Shown in pieces: positions 1 through 15,800 of a DNA stretch of 64,000 bases (the first letter of the stretch is position 1; each line of letters starts with the position of its first letter). The notes under the pieces were generated by a model, which was not told where the DNA came from, ran no database searches, and saw only the letters and a program-made list of their open reading frames with translations. This stretch comes from Crambe crambe (taxonomy: Eukaryota > Porifera > Demospongiae > Poecilosclerida > Crambeidae). The translations under genes and the position numbers were made by a program. The DNA lies in contig OZ004588.1 in NCBI GenBank assembly GCA_963924555.1, forward strand, positions 4,216,001-4,280,000, in the 5' to 3' direction.

Positions 1-1902
1 CCATAAAACTAAGTAAGTCAGGAGCAACCAAATGATAGCAATAAACAGTGTCTATCATCATAAAGCAGAGTTTAATGTATGAATGCAACCATAGAGTTTA
101 TTGGAACATGAGTTAGTGATTCATATATCTATCAATACAAATATACTATTGTTATGTAAATGTTTTGTGTGCAATTATCAGACATTAAAACAACTTTATG
201 ACAGACACTATCAGAATATTACCATAGGCATCAAAGCAGGCTATCACCACACGAGGTTGGTTTCATGGTGTTGTTTGTGGTCCTCGGTGGCAATTTTTCA
301 TTATTGGTACACTATCAATGCCACACACCCACAAAATTTGACCTTCCTACTATCTCTATGCTGCATATGCTACTTCCATGCTTTATGCATGTGCTGTGCA
401 TACACATAATCGTGGTAAGTGCTGATTTGATTCTTCAGTTCTGAACCAATCTTTAATTCACTAACCCACGTTTTTTTTGTTCGTTTATTTTTTGTTCATA
501 TCATCAGAGAGCGCAGTAGCGCTCTCTATGTAGGGATGACCTATGACCCTCCATAGGGCTAATACAAAATGAAGTTGGATCTTCTCAGAAAACAGTAAGT
601 TGTAGCTGCTATGACTATATACCCTGTCTTTTATGCACATTCTTATCATGCAGGAGAATTTTGGAGGCTGAAAGACTCAACACGGAGGAACAATAATAGT
701 GCACTTTTTTATTCTTCAGGTTCTTAATCATCATCATATTCTTCATAATGGCACAATCTGGAGAAAAATTGGGCCGCACTTGGGCCATGTTCTATATATG
801 AATCTGTTCCATTTTACTCGGACCAGGTCCACGTCCTATCAGTTTAGCCTCTAGTTCACTCAGAAAAAAAGCCGCTATCTTAGTACAGTCAACTATACGA
901 AGAAGCCATTAAACATAACGCGCATGCGTAAACAATGAAGTTGCCATGATTCTAGCTCTCTATTACTCACAAAACTTAAAGCCATTTCTTCTGAGATCAG
1001 AATAAAAATCAGCTCTAAGATAAGGCTATCTGTACTAAGGACAGCATTTAAACTTTGAATAGTGAGTAACGCTCGAGCTCCCGTGAGGTGTGCATTATTT
1101 AGAAACGAAAGCTAGCCGGCAGATTGAGCAGCTCAGCTGTATCTTTAGAACTGAAGGCTTTAGTCTCACTAAATTGTTTACCAGGCTTGATTGTGATCCA
1201 ACATTGCAACACAAGACCTATGAATCTCATGAAGCAAGAATAGCTAATTGAACTGCAGCTCTCCCACTACCACTTGTATTAGCCTCATCCCAGGCCTGAG
1301 ACTACACTCTTATGAACTTAATGGTATAACTGGTATGTGTAGTTAATTTAAGAAAAAAAGAAGCTATAGATGTACAGCACTGACCACCTCCTGCAAAAAG
1401 AAATCACAAAAATAATGGGCCTGGCATAACAAGTAGCTAGCTATAATGGGTCACAAAAAATATGAAAGAAACAAGTAAAGAAAAATCATTTATTCAAATA
1501 AATGAAGGTGATGTAGGGATGACTATAGTTAACTGGTCAAAAAAGAGATGAACTGAATAAATGAGATCATGCAAGGATGAAGTCTAATCCGGGTGCAGTC
1601 ACTAGGTGTGACGTACCCACATTCGACTTTATCCTTGCATAATCTCATTTATTCAGCTCTTGTTTCATCTCTTTTTTGACCAGTTAACTATAGTCATCCC
1701 TACATCACCTTCACTTATTTGAATAAATGATTTTTCTTTACTTGTTATAATTAGAGCAAGCGGAACCAGTTTGCCTCAGGCATAATATTTCCAACCATGT
1801 GACATCAATTGAGGATGTTGGCTACTAGCAGGTTCCTCCGTTATAATAACACTCATACCTGAGATTACACACCCATACAATTTAAATGATTCCACTGCAT
1901 AC
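1..1902. other. DARS1 intron sequence at the left edge
   Basis: The sequence left of the last DARS1 exon in view reads as intron. The codons for the missing C-terminus (class II motif 3, GGGIGLER in animals) were looked for on the minus strand and not found, so they probably lie before position 1. The stretch holds one large hairpin element (1471-1745), and I see nothing else codable in it. Confidence 0.6.
1471..1745. repeat. Palindromic MITE, 275 bp
   Basis: Two long inverted arms (about 1471-1573 and 1632-1745) flank a short non-palindromic centre. The ends read ACAAGTAAAGAAAAATC on the left and its complement on the right, and the arms contain TGTAGGGATGAC. The same terminal word occurs at 20732-20982 and, in related form, at 29691-29995 and 36984-37207, so this is one copy of a dispersed non-autonomous family. 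No ORF lies inside. No clear target duplication was identified. Confidence 0.8.
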
Positions 1903-4900
1903 CTATATTGTGATGCTTGGCTCTTTCAGTGAGAAGTTCAGGATCATGGATTCGCTGGGCTCCAGATAAAATTTCCTCCCCACGCATGAACATATCATAA
2001 GAATTGGACCATTTCTACATGAACAACAATTTCTGAGTTGATGATAAAAACTGTGATTTGATTTTATAACAATCATGTTTGATGTATAGTCGACTCACAG
2101 GATCATGAGGGTCAGGCATAGTGTAGAAGGGACGAACAGCCAATGGATACTTATCCAACATATAGAAATCAGTACCATACTATAAACGGCATAAAAGAAA
2201 TGGTAAGTACACAAACCGAAATCAGGACCATACTATAAATGATATAAAAGAAAATGGTAAGTACACAAATCCAGTTGTCAGATTTTATTTTTTTTGAACA
2301 TACTCAAAGGTGTAAGGAGCCTTCATGAGATATTATATAACACTACCTGTGGACTGATCTATTACTACCTGTCCATGACCTAGATACCTACAGTGTATGG
2401 CATATTAAGTTCTAAGGTCATTTTCACTCCATCCAAACTCAATACTTACCAGGAGCAAGGATCATTACAACTCTTTATCCTATGTGTCAAGCCATTATAC
2501 TAGGCTAGTGAAATGAATATGCACATGGAGTACTATCAGATCTATCTATGAATAAATATCAACAATGATATTTCTGTCGATGCACACTTAACCACTTGGT
2601 GCCATTTAAGAGGAATAGCAGTGCCTTTCTCCTTAAATCAGATTAAGGCCAGATTCCAACCACACTCTTGACAAAACTTTGGTAACCACACACTAGTTAT
2701 ATCTTCTGACAGTCAGATTATAAATTTATCCATATTTTTAAGTTACTATCACATTGACCTCCTTCCCTAATTCATTAAACTCTAACCACACAGTCATGCA
2801 AGCATGCATTTTAGATTCATTTCTTCATAATTCTCAGTTAGCTTCCTCACTCCAGGTTATGACCTTTCACTGATTAATCAGGCAGCTACCAGTGATATCA
2901 TCAATCAGGTTTCAACAAGTTATAGGAGAGTCTGAAGATATAAGTATTACAGAAATTATACCATTTATCCACTGCATAGTTCATGGCCATGATAACATAT
3001 TACTGGTATGTTGCAAGCATGCCAGTAACTTATCATGCATGCATGGGTTATATAGTCACATTATGAATATTCAATCCATAAGTAGCTGAGCAACTCCATC
3101 AATGTGATGCATTACTGACTTGTCTTCACGCCCATTTCCTATATAGTTATTCTAAAGATAGTATTTGAACAGCAGGACACACTTTCCAGTTGAAACTGTC
3201 AAGTTATGTCCTGTCATAAATGATATGCTCCCATTAAGCCCAGATAAACCAGGACATCATATCTTAAGACTAGATATCAATGTACAACCTTTTCTTTCAC
3301 TAGTCTCCCAAGCAGCTTCTCATTAGGAGTGCTAAAATAGAGAAAAAATATTCATTATCAGTTTGCCAGTCCATTTAAAACACTTCTCTCCTGGTACATG
3401 TGTTGAATCATCAGTGTTCTCTTAAGCATAGGGACCCATTATGTCTTCAGTGCATCTGTAATTAACCACAAATACCCTTTGATGTGTGAAACCACCCTAT
3501 TCCTTTAGGGAGAACACTGATCATTAAGAGTTGGAGCTCAATGGGCCATACTGAAATGAGATGCTCCTTTATTGATCACTTCCTAGAATCCTAGAAGCTA
3601 TACATGTGGTAAACAATATGGCTGCTTTGAATGAACAATAGTAGCTAAACAGGCTAATTCTTCCCAACATGGCCCATTGAACTTTACCCTATCTACAATC
3701 ACTAATAGAAAAAAAAGTCACACATGGTCACTTGTGTCTCTATCTTTTGGTTTCTCATAGAAATGTTAAGGGTGGTCTGACATAGGTCGCATCTGAATAG
3801 GTGCTGATTGATATCCCACTTAGAATTTCAGATAGCAAGCTCATAGCTATAACTATAGCTTCTTGTAGAGAATAGTGTTAGTTGAAATAAGCAAGTGATC
3901 GGAGCTTCATATTTCAGGTAAGAATTATTCATTCCCTTCATGTTTGGCATGTGTGGTAGTCTTATAGAATTCTGTGGAGTTTCAAGTTCTTTTATAGAGA
4001 TTAGCTTGTTTGGCGACCATGGTGGGCGGGGATGTCAGACCACCCTTAAAGCTAAACTGGGGAGAGGGAGAGAGTGCCAAGATCCTATACATGCAGTTCT
4101 CAGCACCTATACACAGTAATCATTATACCATGACTGCATAACAGCATCATGAACATAAATACTATGAATACAGGCAGGCTGCACCTGAGATCGTCTTCAT
4201 CCCCCATTTCCACTCCATTTGCACGAAGCATCTCCACACCCTCAGGATAAGTAAGAATAAGGCTGCAGCATGAAGAAATGAAATAAATGAAGCAGAGCTG
4301 CAAAAGAAGAGAAGGAGAAAAGGAGGCGTATTTGCTTCCTCCCTGAGTTAGAAAAACACCCCCTCAAACGCAAGCCTTCATTTTTTTTATTAATCCATTT
4401 CTACACTAGTCAGTACTAACTGGGTAATTTGGCTACCTCCTTCTAATTAAATTACATGAAGGGCTATTAGTACATTCTTTAACAAGAAATATCTTCCTTC
4501 TCAAGAAATGCTCTTGAGGTATCCTTAAAGTTCACCTCCACACTTCCCGTGGCAAGATGAATACAATATAATTCAACCATAGACTCAAACAAGTGTGTAA
4601 GAGGACAGGAAAGACAGGGTGTTATGTGATTGAATTAGTCAAATGAAGTATACTACATCATTTCCTAGATGCTACACAGATCCTGTACTTAATACAACAC
4701 ACAGGTCCTGTACTTGATACAACACACTGTACGGTAGCTGTACATAATGGCACCTTGTTATTATGTGGGTATTCTGTATACACACCGAGTAGTTTACTTT
4801 GGTTTATATATTATACTGTGCACATTACTTGTATTTTCAAACTAATGGTCCAATACCTGGTTCTAATGAAGCTTGCACACCCACCTGACAATGCTCATAA

Positions 4901-7900
4901 CACTTGTGTCATAGATGTTTTTTTTCAGGGGAAAAGAATACAAGTTCATAAACTCAGCCCAAATACAGTTACATGGTTGCCAACTGTCCAGTTTTTTGCA
5001 GCCCCTCAGTTTTATATTTCTCTAAATGTTTTTTATAAGAAAGTGAGATACCTAGAGACTGAGAATATTTAGAAACTTGGGCTATAGTAACCTGAATCCA
5101 GCAAGCAAGGGCTATTAAGGGGCCAAAGGTTTCTAATTACCATAGATTCCATTAATAATTAACTATTATAATGTTATGTTACCAAGCAGTTAACCACAGA
5201 GACTAAGCTTACTAAGTCATGATTACTGACTGCTCTAGCAGGTATAGACACTAAGACTGAAGGATCAAAGGCCACTGCGAACATACCAGGGGTGCTAGAT
5301 TCTTTGGTCAATATGTCTAATTTAGAACAGCCATAGATAACAGCTCTTTGGAGGGCACAAGTCCTCTAACTGACCAATCTGAATTGCTCTATTTAGTTCT
5401 AATCACATACTTAATCCCATGATGAAATTCATTATTTGGTAATTTAGGTGGCTGTGTTTCCTTATTAGCCTAATTATCAGCTATGTTTCACCTATCCCTG
5501 TACTCATGATGAGATTCATTACTTAATTGGTATGGTGGGTGTGGTTTATCATGTTGGGGCCACAACTTTATCGTTTCTTTCACACCAAACCAACTTCAAA
5601 CACGAACATCACAGCTGACTTTTCTGTCACTTATGCCAATCAACGATACAGCACTGATGCAAATAATATCGAGTGAGCTGTTAGTGTATGAGTAACTGGA
5701 CAGGTGTATACCTGATTATCAAACTGAATCTGATCATGAACAGCAATGTTAGTATGGAATCCATTTGCAAACAGTAGCCATATAATTTTATAGCTTGTAT
5801 GTGTGGAGCATGCACATTTCATAGGATTGATATTATATTCAACTGGCTGGCTATCAAGGGGTGCCCATAAAAAATTGAGGAAAAACTTTGCGATGGAAGA
5901 AAAAAATTACAAGCAAATCTTGTAAGTTGTTTGGAGGATTCAATGAGGTAAGTGATTAGTTTTAAACAAAATCTATTATACATTAGGCCACCACAACAAT
6001 AAACACTTGCAAGACCAGAATAAAGATTCCCAGATGACTCACAGCTGTACCAAAAGAGAATGAAGCCACTCAAGAAGTTATGTCATGCATGAATGGGAGA
6101 TAATGAAATCATCAAGGTAGGAGGCATTCCTCTCTTTAATGCAGCCAATACCAGATGTGCATTAATAAATTAGGACTTGGGACCTCAGTTAACTTCATCA
6201 CTCTCTCTATAGAAACTTCTTGGGCTCATAAAAAGAAAAGAAACAGAGCTGATCTCTTGGTTAAATAAATTATAGCTCTTGGCTCCCAAGTTCAAGGAAC
6301 AATTATACCTGCTATGACCAATGGAATCAGTGATCCAAAATTTTTGTGGCTTGGACTATATTTCTTGCTGTGTCAGTATTAGACTATATGCCACTTGTAA
6401 TTTGAGTGTCCCAATAGATCACTGTATACAAACACTAGTATCTCATTTCATTTACTTCCTATAATTACAAAGTTGGGTGGAATTATTACTTGCAGTATTC
6501 CCTCCAAAAATACATTGCCTTCTACGGCATGGAATAGTACAGAAAATATGCCTTCAGAAATACAACGAACTACCAATACTTGTAACCAGTCACCTTGGAG
6601 ATTCATACTACATCTCTATTTTCTGCTTGGGGAAATCTATATAAAACGTGGACCTAAAAATCTCTAATGGTATAGTGAAAAAGTTCCCTTTCGTAAGTCC
6701 TAGCAGGGGAAATGGCAGGCCATGCATGCACTGGAATGACAATTTTACCGCTCATATAGCTCGTATATACATGTAGCTAACTAGGTATGCAGTAAGCTGG
6801 TTACACAGGTAAAGTCTAGCCTGCTGTGGTCTAGCCATGACACACAAGCTATACCTAAAATACGATGAGCTAAGAGAACTGGTAACTTAACCAGACTTGC
6901 AGTCTAACCCTTACAAACTTCCTCTGGTCCAGTTATTCTAGGAAATTAACAACATTCATAAGCAGTTGCCAATTGCTTAACTGGCAAATATTTCCAGGAA
7001 ATAGTCTAAATAGAGCCAGTGCACACCCAGTATATCCTTACCATGAAGTTATACAAAGTACTACCATTATAAAGTAGCATCCTCAATGCATCCTCAATAC
7101 ACAATGCAATTACAGTTATGCTTGCTGTACCTAGCCAAATGATTCATGAAATAATGTTTCAGGGAAAAACAACATTACCTATATAATTTTCTAAGAAGCG
7201 CTATGAAGTTAGCATGTATTCCTGTTTGTAAGTACCCCATGCTCATGTAGTGCATGGCCAGGGCCAGGGCTAAAAGCATTCTTTTTCTTTATCCGGGCAG
7301 CAATCAGTCTATACAAGCCAAATACTTCTGACTTATACCACACTATGCCATAATGAAGGTGGCATCATATTACTCTCTCAGTACAGTCATATATCACAGT
7401 CTTAATTATCTTATCCCAAGGAAGCAGTCAAGTATAGCACACCATGCATAACTAGACTAATGTCACTGTTTCCTTAGCAAAACAGAAGGTGATCTTTGGT
7501 GGGCATCATTAGAATGGCAACAAACCTTGGCTCCAGGAATTTAAAAGGCTCAGCAGGGAACTGTTTATTGATGGTTGCAATCTCCTCAGCACATCTACAG
7601 GTTATAATAATATATGGTAAAAAGGTCAACATGAACAGAAAACACAGTTGCAGTACATTACATCGACTGAGTGCATATAAAGTGCTTACTGCTCTTGTAA
7701 TCCTTTGAATAAGTTGACAAACATTCCACCAATCATCTCTAGTACCTATGAAAAGAAATACCAATTAGAACAGGCTCATGTACAGCCATAAAATGCCATA
7801 GTCACTGCAAAGTTTGTTTTTTTTTTTTCGCCCTAATGGAAAAGATCTTCTGTTGTGTGAGTCCATACATAATTATTAGCGGCACCCTTGCTTAACATGT

Positions 7901-10900
7901 CAGACACATTCGAGTTCATCAACCTTCAGCAAGGTCTTACATACATGAGTCCTTCCAAAGTGATTCTGAGACTTTACTAAATTATCAGTATTAAGTAGCC
8001 AGTTGTAGCTAGCTCAATTATAAAGAGGTGGCCTGCTAACTCAGGTTGAAATATACACTTAAAAGCCCTCTTGGGACTTGGGACCCCTGGCTGTTATAGA
8101 GAGGTGACCTGCTTATACAGTGACCATAGCTAACCAGGTTCTAATGATTGCCAGCTAGAAATTTATCAAGCCACCAAGATGGCAACTGATGTACATAGAA
8201 TTCAGTTGCTGCAGATCACATCCCTGCCACTAGCACTTAATAACAAGGAGATCAAATAATAGTGTACAAAGCCACCAAAAATCAACAGTCAAGCTGAAAT
8301 CTGGTGACACACTGTAGATTGGGCCTGCACATTAGGGGCTGAAACTTCAAAGACCATAGAATGTGCACTCGTTCCATGTCTGAGCTGGCTGAAGAAACCA
8401 TTCTGCTACTTTTGAGCTGTATTAAAGGAGAGTGCTACAGCTATCCAAGCAGTGAAAATGAAGAAACATATCACATTGGGTGGAGCATTCAGACTTGCAT
8501 CACTTGCAGACTAATTACAATAATTGGCATTCTTGTTGGATAAGCGCTTAAAAAGCAAGAGGATATAAGGATTCATGCTCAGTTCACCCAATGGTTGTCA
8601 CAGGAATAAACTACAATATTAGGACAAACAGCTTGCTTGTGTGGGGTTAATCTCATACCCAGGTCCTGGTTTTTTTTGTGGGGTGGTGAGGTTCACTACC
8701 TTAAGAAACTATGAGCTTCACTAAGCTCCACCCCACATCCCATTCAAGGAAGGTATGTTGCATAAAAAAGTCTCAAGTGCAACACCTCAGTCTTATTGCA
8801 TCAAGATCCTATAGGTTATATACCAAGGACATTTATGCCATGGCCATAAGCGTACAAAACAGTTCAACTATTGGTCCAACACTATGCCCTGAGGAATAGT
8901 TTGCTATATCTCTCCAGGAGATTGAATATAGGAATCAATCATTGGACAGATACAAACAATGGGGTCATCACAATTGCCAATTATGAATACTTCATTCAGA
9001 AATTCATTTGAAGAGCAAAGTGAGACTTGCTTATTCCACAACAGTATCATTGAGCAAGCTTGATCTCTCAGCTCTGCCTCATCTGGTAAGTGGTCATCAT
9101 TATTTAAAAAACCTTGCTAGTGTAACTGGTAAGTGGTCATAATAACACTGAAATTCAGTGCACAATTAACTAAGCCAACATTTACGGTGTATCATGGCCA
9201 TTACTTTATGTAATAACATCCAAGCTAACTCTAGAGAAATACGAAAGGAGAGACACTAAATAGGAGTAGAAACACTAAATGGGAGGAGCTACAGGTAACT
9301 CAATACTCAATACTCACAAATGAGCACCTGTTTATACACACAAAAAAATTGATAGACACAACTCCATATGATTGATTACAGCATTTAACACTGCTCTAAT
9401 TGAACAAACCATAGAAATTACAGTAAACATCCTCTAATTATAGACATCATAGAATCTGTTCATACACATATTATTATTAAGCATCTTATTAAGAAACACC
9501 ACAATTAACAGTGTTTCGATTAATCTTAAAGCATGCTGAGGCTAGTCTGGTACAGAATCGTCACAAAAATTATGCCTGGGTGCTAGCTAGCTACTCATAG
9601 CACTTTGAATCTCATACAAGTAAGGCAATGTGCAACATTTGAGTCACACCGAGTGAGTGAGCAAGTATTCCTATAGGCTTTTTGAACTGATATTTATTCA
9701 TGCTTCAACTCCTCAGAAGATCTGCTGTTGAGTTATGTAATTGGCAGGCAGCTGCATACATAGAAAGCTTCCTAGTGCCTAGAGCCTACTACCAAAAGGC
9801 TGTAATGCAAATTACAATTGGAGACTGTAGGTATGCCTGGGGCATTTTGGAAGTGTAGACCTACATATATATTATATATATATAATACCTACAATTTCAA
9901 TGAGTCATGACCTGAGAGTCGGCTCTCGCTGAATAAAACCATGGGAGTTGTGTGGCAGTCTATTTTGATTTAGTCTGCCAGCTTTAACATGCGAAATAAT
10001 GTATATACCATAGCACCGACAGATAAATTGTTATGACCACACCCATCACCCCCGTCCCATCATAAAGAGAGTATGTATCACATTAGAAAATGTATCCAGT
10101 ATGTGTGCCTGTATCAACTAAGCCCCACCCCCAATAGAGCCACTTGATTGAGCCCTTTTGTAAAATTCATTGAGTCCTTTGGTATCATTTATAACATCAC
10201 TGTTCGTATGTGGGTGAGTTAGTGCTTACGTGGTAATGTATAATGAATACAAGAACAAACTTTCTCACCTCATGGTAATGTTCATAAAAGCACATTTCCA
10301 GGTCCATACCGACAAACTCACAGAGGTGACGGTGTGTATTGGAGTCTTCAGCACGAAACACTGCATACAATAAGTATATAAAAAATAGCAGTGATGCTCC
10401 AGTAAGACACCTGGCAATCAGATCCCAATGAGATCATAGTTGCTATGACTGATTGGTTAGAACAATTACTTTATTTCCTGCCTAGATCTAAGGCTTCTCA
10501 TGCAAAGAGTCAAAGCTTCATGACTTTATAGAAATACCAAATGCAAATGCATTCTTCTCAATAGCAGTTACCCGCTTGGTGAGGTTATAAAATGCTTTGC
10601 ACCATAATACGCTAGCATTCACTTGTTTTATAGAATAATAATTTAGTGTGATAAGAACATATAGTCAATCCATTGCAAGAGGCCGGTGAACGAGGTCAGG
10701 GTTCAGTTGAATGATAAAAATATTTAAAGATGAAAATGTGTGCACTCCAACTGGAGGAGTGAATTACGAACACCTGCAGAATCCTCAGACATTTACTTTC
10801 GTATTAAGAGCTAACATGAAGTTAATGTATTACAAGCAATTGAATAACACAAGATAGTAAATTTTTGTGAGCAATAGGTTGATTAGAGTTTCCAGTGCTG

Positions 10901-12764
10901 CTTAGAAACACAATGCTATGAATCTATTACCATTGGTGTTTATACATCATTAGCACCTTCTCTCCCTCCCTCTCTCTCTCTCTCTCCCTTCACAAGTATT
11001 ATATGAAAATGATTCACTGCCAATCCTTCCTCAAGCTAGCATCTATGCATCAGCTAATGCCAACAGCTGTACATAATTGGAATTTACATAGCTATGGTGG
11101 CAACTTATTTCCATCAACAGCTCCTTAAGCACCTTTAGATCAAATTCATAGTGGGGCATAGAATAAAAATGAAACAGTTGAAGACATAATTCTGTTTGGT
11201 TGACAACACATGCATGACTATTATACTCCATGCCATTTCCTGTAAGCACAGACTAAATAAACGACTCAGTTATCACCAGCTGAACACTTTTTTTCAACAC
11301 ATCAACAATAAAAGTTAATGCTGGTAAGAAGTTATATTATTATTGAGTCATCCCCCACTAGTTTATTTTTCAAAAGTTTACTTAATAGTAATCTTTGTAG
11401 GTAGTATACATACACAATATTATCTTGTTTCTAACTTCATCTGTTATTCATCCTTGTATCAAGGTAATAGCTGATAACAGCTGCAACATGTCAGGCAAAA
11501 ACATGATTATTTGCTTCAAAATAAACTCTGTTATTCATTTCTAACTCAGTATTACAGCATATTATAATAATCAGGTTATATCACATTACAAGCTCACTCC
11601 GAAAACCAACTGCACAAAATTTTCTATATACGTAAATGCTCCATAAACAGCTCTAATCACACTGCACACACCTGATTATTATACCTATTGCCCAGCTCTG
11701 ACATGCAATGCATGAAGTGCAGTATGCTCCGCCCCCTCTTCCCAGCTGAACACTTCATGATCTGCTATGCATCAGTGGATGAATGTATTACTATAAACTA
11801 AACAGTTACTTTCCTCCCACTCCCTTTAGTATGTGGTTAAGGAGTGCAATATAATTGATTATCAAGATCAATATTTTCGTGTGTGTGTGTGGGGGGGGGG
11901 GGGGGGGGGGGACTGTCATATTTTCATTGGGGGGAGGGGGGAAGGAAGGAGTGGGATAAAAACATTATTAGTAAACGCCACTTGAACAGGGGATGAGACA
12001 AGACCTTCTAGTCATAATTACTCTCTCTCTCTCTCTCTCTCTCTTGGCAGTATAATGCATCATTTAGGTTAGTAGTTTGAACTTCTGAGTGCACTTGAGA
12101 AGAATGCAAGCACCTCACAGTTCAAGTTCAAAGCATAGACGCAAGGGATAAAGCAGAATGGACTAAACCATACCAAAACCACATCCATCATAATGATCAT
12201 GGGTATGTACAATACCAAACACCTTGAGGGAATGCTTATCGGGTGGAACTCCATCTAATAAGGGTAGTACATCTTAGAGGTGGTTCCTACTGACTGCTAA
12301 ATGATAAGTACAGAGAGGAAGAAGAAATTAGTCTCTGACCAAAACAAATTACAAAGAGTAGTTTAATTTTGATGCAGTTGACAATTCAGCATTATTTTAT
12401 CCAAAGTCATTTTTACCTGCTCCAATTGTGAAGACACGCTCAAAATCAGCACACAGAGCCATTTGCTTGTATAGCTGAGGAGATTGTGCTAAATAGGCAA
12501 AACCTGCAGGGAAGAACATGATCAATGATACCAGTCATGGGAGCAAAGTATCACATGAATTCTCTGAAGTAGACTTGTAGCAACCTCCCCTGTGACAAAG
12601 CCATGCACCCAAGCAACATGACGCCTAAATATTACATAATCAAAATTAAATGCGTGACATTGTGGTTGGTGAAATGGAGACACTTCCAGACTCGGCCACC
12701 GCTATTCTAGTACAGTTGATTTAGAGAATCCACAGAAAGAAAAATACAATACTAGCAATTGATT

Positions 12765-12825
<61 letters not shown>

Positions 12826-15800
12826 GACACAGCTATAAGGTTGGTAAACTCTTATAGCCAACCACAGCTATAGGCACATGATAGAAGATCAGGAGTTCAT
12901 AAAATTAATTATGTCCAGAATACACGTCCAGTCAAAGTTAAAGTGTCAGAACACTATAAAAGCTCTGGACCTTGATTACTTCACCCCATGCTGTGTGCAT
13001 GCATGCAATTAGGTAGTAAATAAGAGAGCAAAACTTATTTGGTTGTGTACAGTTAGTTTTATTACTTCTGCATGGCCAGGGGACTTGACCACTTCTTAAA
13101 ATGGCTGAGCTATTTCTATCTGTCCTTAATAATGTACCTAATTTCCATACACAGTAATAAAGGAAACTACATAAATAGGGCTAAAGTCTTATTAGTACAT
13201 ATTTACCAATTATGCAATGCATATAATATCCCTCTGCATATCAATGGGTGCAATGCTACATGATGATCTATCTTTCTGTGCAGCATAACCATTACATTAC
13301 ATGCAATGATATAAGAAAAAGGTACACAGTTGTGCACTAGCATAATTATAATGCAAACAGAAGAAACACAATAAAATTTCTATCAGTGCAGTGGCTTCTA
13401 ACAAATTTCTGCACAAGGATTTTGATTAAGCAGTAGCTAACTGCACAGGAAAAATTACACTTGACTATGCTATAAATTTCTTTACTTTTAAAGTAGCTGA
13501 CTTCAAAGACATTAGCTCCACCTTCACTTGCAGCTGTGGAAATAAAGTAGGGTGCAAATTTCAATGGTACATACTATATCTTACATACTATACCTATATA
13601 CTTAAACTATGTGGTAGTACACCAGTTGAAGCATGCATGCATGCGTGCATGTCATCACCATTAGCACATAACTGCATTGATATATTTTTTTGTTGTTTGT
13701 TGTTAATGTAATCATCACATGACCTTGGTATGCTTAATATTATTATGAAATAAAACCAGTCTAGACATGTGCAGCTAACCACACTCAACTGCCTGCTTGA
13801 GTTATTCTATATTATGCAAGTCAGATGTCTAGCTCCGTAAAATACAATAGATCCTTGTGTTTGACGTCATAGTCCGTAAATTGCAGTAAACCCAAGTAAT
13901 TCATTGAACACTCCCCGCACTCTTTGCCATTCAATATTTATGGCAGTGACGTAGAATATCAAGAATCATAATCCGATTCGTCATGTCACACTCCAAGTTA
14001 CCCTCTAGCACTAAAAAATGGCTGATTGGTGGACTGGCCCGCATAGTGGTACGTGACCATAGCATTTACTTACAGCTAGCGCACCGCCCTTGCACACCTC
14101 TTAACTGCCTTGCACCATTTGGAAGGCACCGTAAGAAAGAAGTGAACTCGACAGTGTAAGCTCAAGTGCACCTAGCTAGCTACTCGAGATATTCGTGCAG
14201 CTATGAATGGAGATAGAACAATTACCACTACAGCAAGCGTTTTCCAAGAAGGCGACATTACACCAGAAAGCGTGATCTCTGATTTTTTCCGTAAGCTCAA
14301 CTTAGCTCTTAGTCTAGCGACAACTGCCATGTGCTGATTCAGCACTTCACTTGTATTATGTGTTGTTGAGTAACCACAGTCATTTAATTTTTATTTTCAA
14401 TTAAAATATACACTAATAAAAAGAGTACATAACTGGCCTTCCAAGCTCATGCAATGTTAGAGCAACTTATAAGTGCTGGCCATCACCTGCAACACAGTGA
14501 CTTTAGAATGTCTTGTACACAGGCTAACAGCAACATCTGCTATTATTCTGAGACCTTTTGTCTTGGTATGCAAGATAGCAACATTTCTAGTAGTCTTCTG
14601 TACCTGTTAGCTAGCAGTGTACTGATGTTGTTGTCTGTATGCAGGACCTGTGGCTACAACTCTTCCTCAGTGGGATCAAGGATCATCTCAAGTAACTAAC
14701 TACAGTAATGTCTCTATGAGTTCAAATCATGAGGACAGTTCTCAAGGATCTGCATTAAAAAATGACCATGATACTCATTCAGGTAAGCACTCTCTGTAAC
14801 TATACAATAGATTATCATATCTACAGCCTAATTAAGAGCAATTGATATAATTATCATGTCACTATTCTATGATTACTGATTACCAGGTGATAATGAGTGT
14901 TAATTTTACAGTGAACAGTAGTGAGCACTATGAATCTTACAATGGATCAGGAAATGGAGAGGATCAAATGTTTCCTATAACACCCCCTAAATCAGATCAA
15001 GCAGGAGTGGAATCTGACCAACATGATGATTATTCTGAAGGCCCAGCACGAAAGAAGGTAAAGTAATAGCTCTCATTGCATGCAGACAGCTTTTGGGACT
15101 ACGAGGTGTCCTCACTTCATTGTATTATAGCTACTGTCCTTGCAGCCATTTCAGATTGATAGGTTCCATTACATAGTCATAAAAGAAAACAATAGAATTA
15201 CATGCAGACTATGCATTGACCATTTTAGTGTGTATCTATTGTGTTTCTTTATATCCCTAGTTTTAATTTAGTTTGGCAAGTGCAAATGCTGCAGTTTGTT
15301 ATTAGCTATTTGTATCTGCACAGAGAGTACCAGTTCCAGAAGAAAAGAAGGACACTAAATATTGGGATAGGAGAAAGAAAAACAATGAAGCAGCAAAGAG
15401 GTCTCGCGACATAAGAAAGAGGAAGGTTGAGGATGAAATAAAGATAGCCAGAGAAGCAATAACAGAAAATCAGAAACTAAAACAAGAAATTGATGTAAGT
15501 TGATTAGCAGTCTATTTGGTCACAACTTATACCTGCATTCCTGCATTTTTTACAGGTATTAAAAGCAGAGATCAATAGCTTGCGCAGATTACTAAGAGAT
15601 GCCAACATGACCTTATCATTATGGATCAGAGCAAGACAAGCATCAGAACCAAATACACAACTTCCTCCAATGCTGCGAGGGTCAAATGTTTCATTTGTAA
15701 ACTTTCCAGTTACTACTAACATGTAATCAATACTACTCTTTTTCTGCACCAAGTGGATTCTTCATTCTTTATTTTTCTTCTTTCACTCTGAAAAATTCTT

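Noticed and set aside
101-409. 102-codon Cys/His-rich open frame at the left edge
   Set aside because: It lies in the DARS1 intron region, composition looks random, and it has no splice partners.
4755-5072. 105-codon plus-strand open frame
   Set aside because: No recognised motif; consistent with a chance frame in intron DNA.
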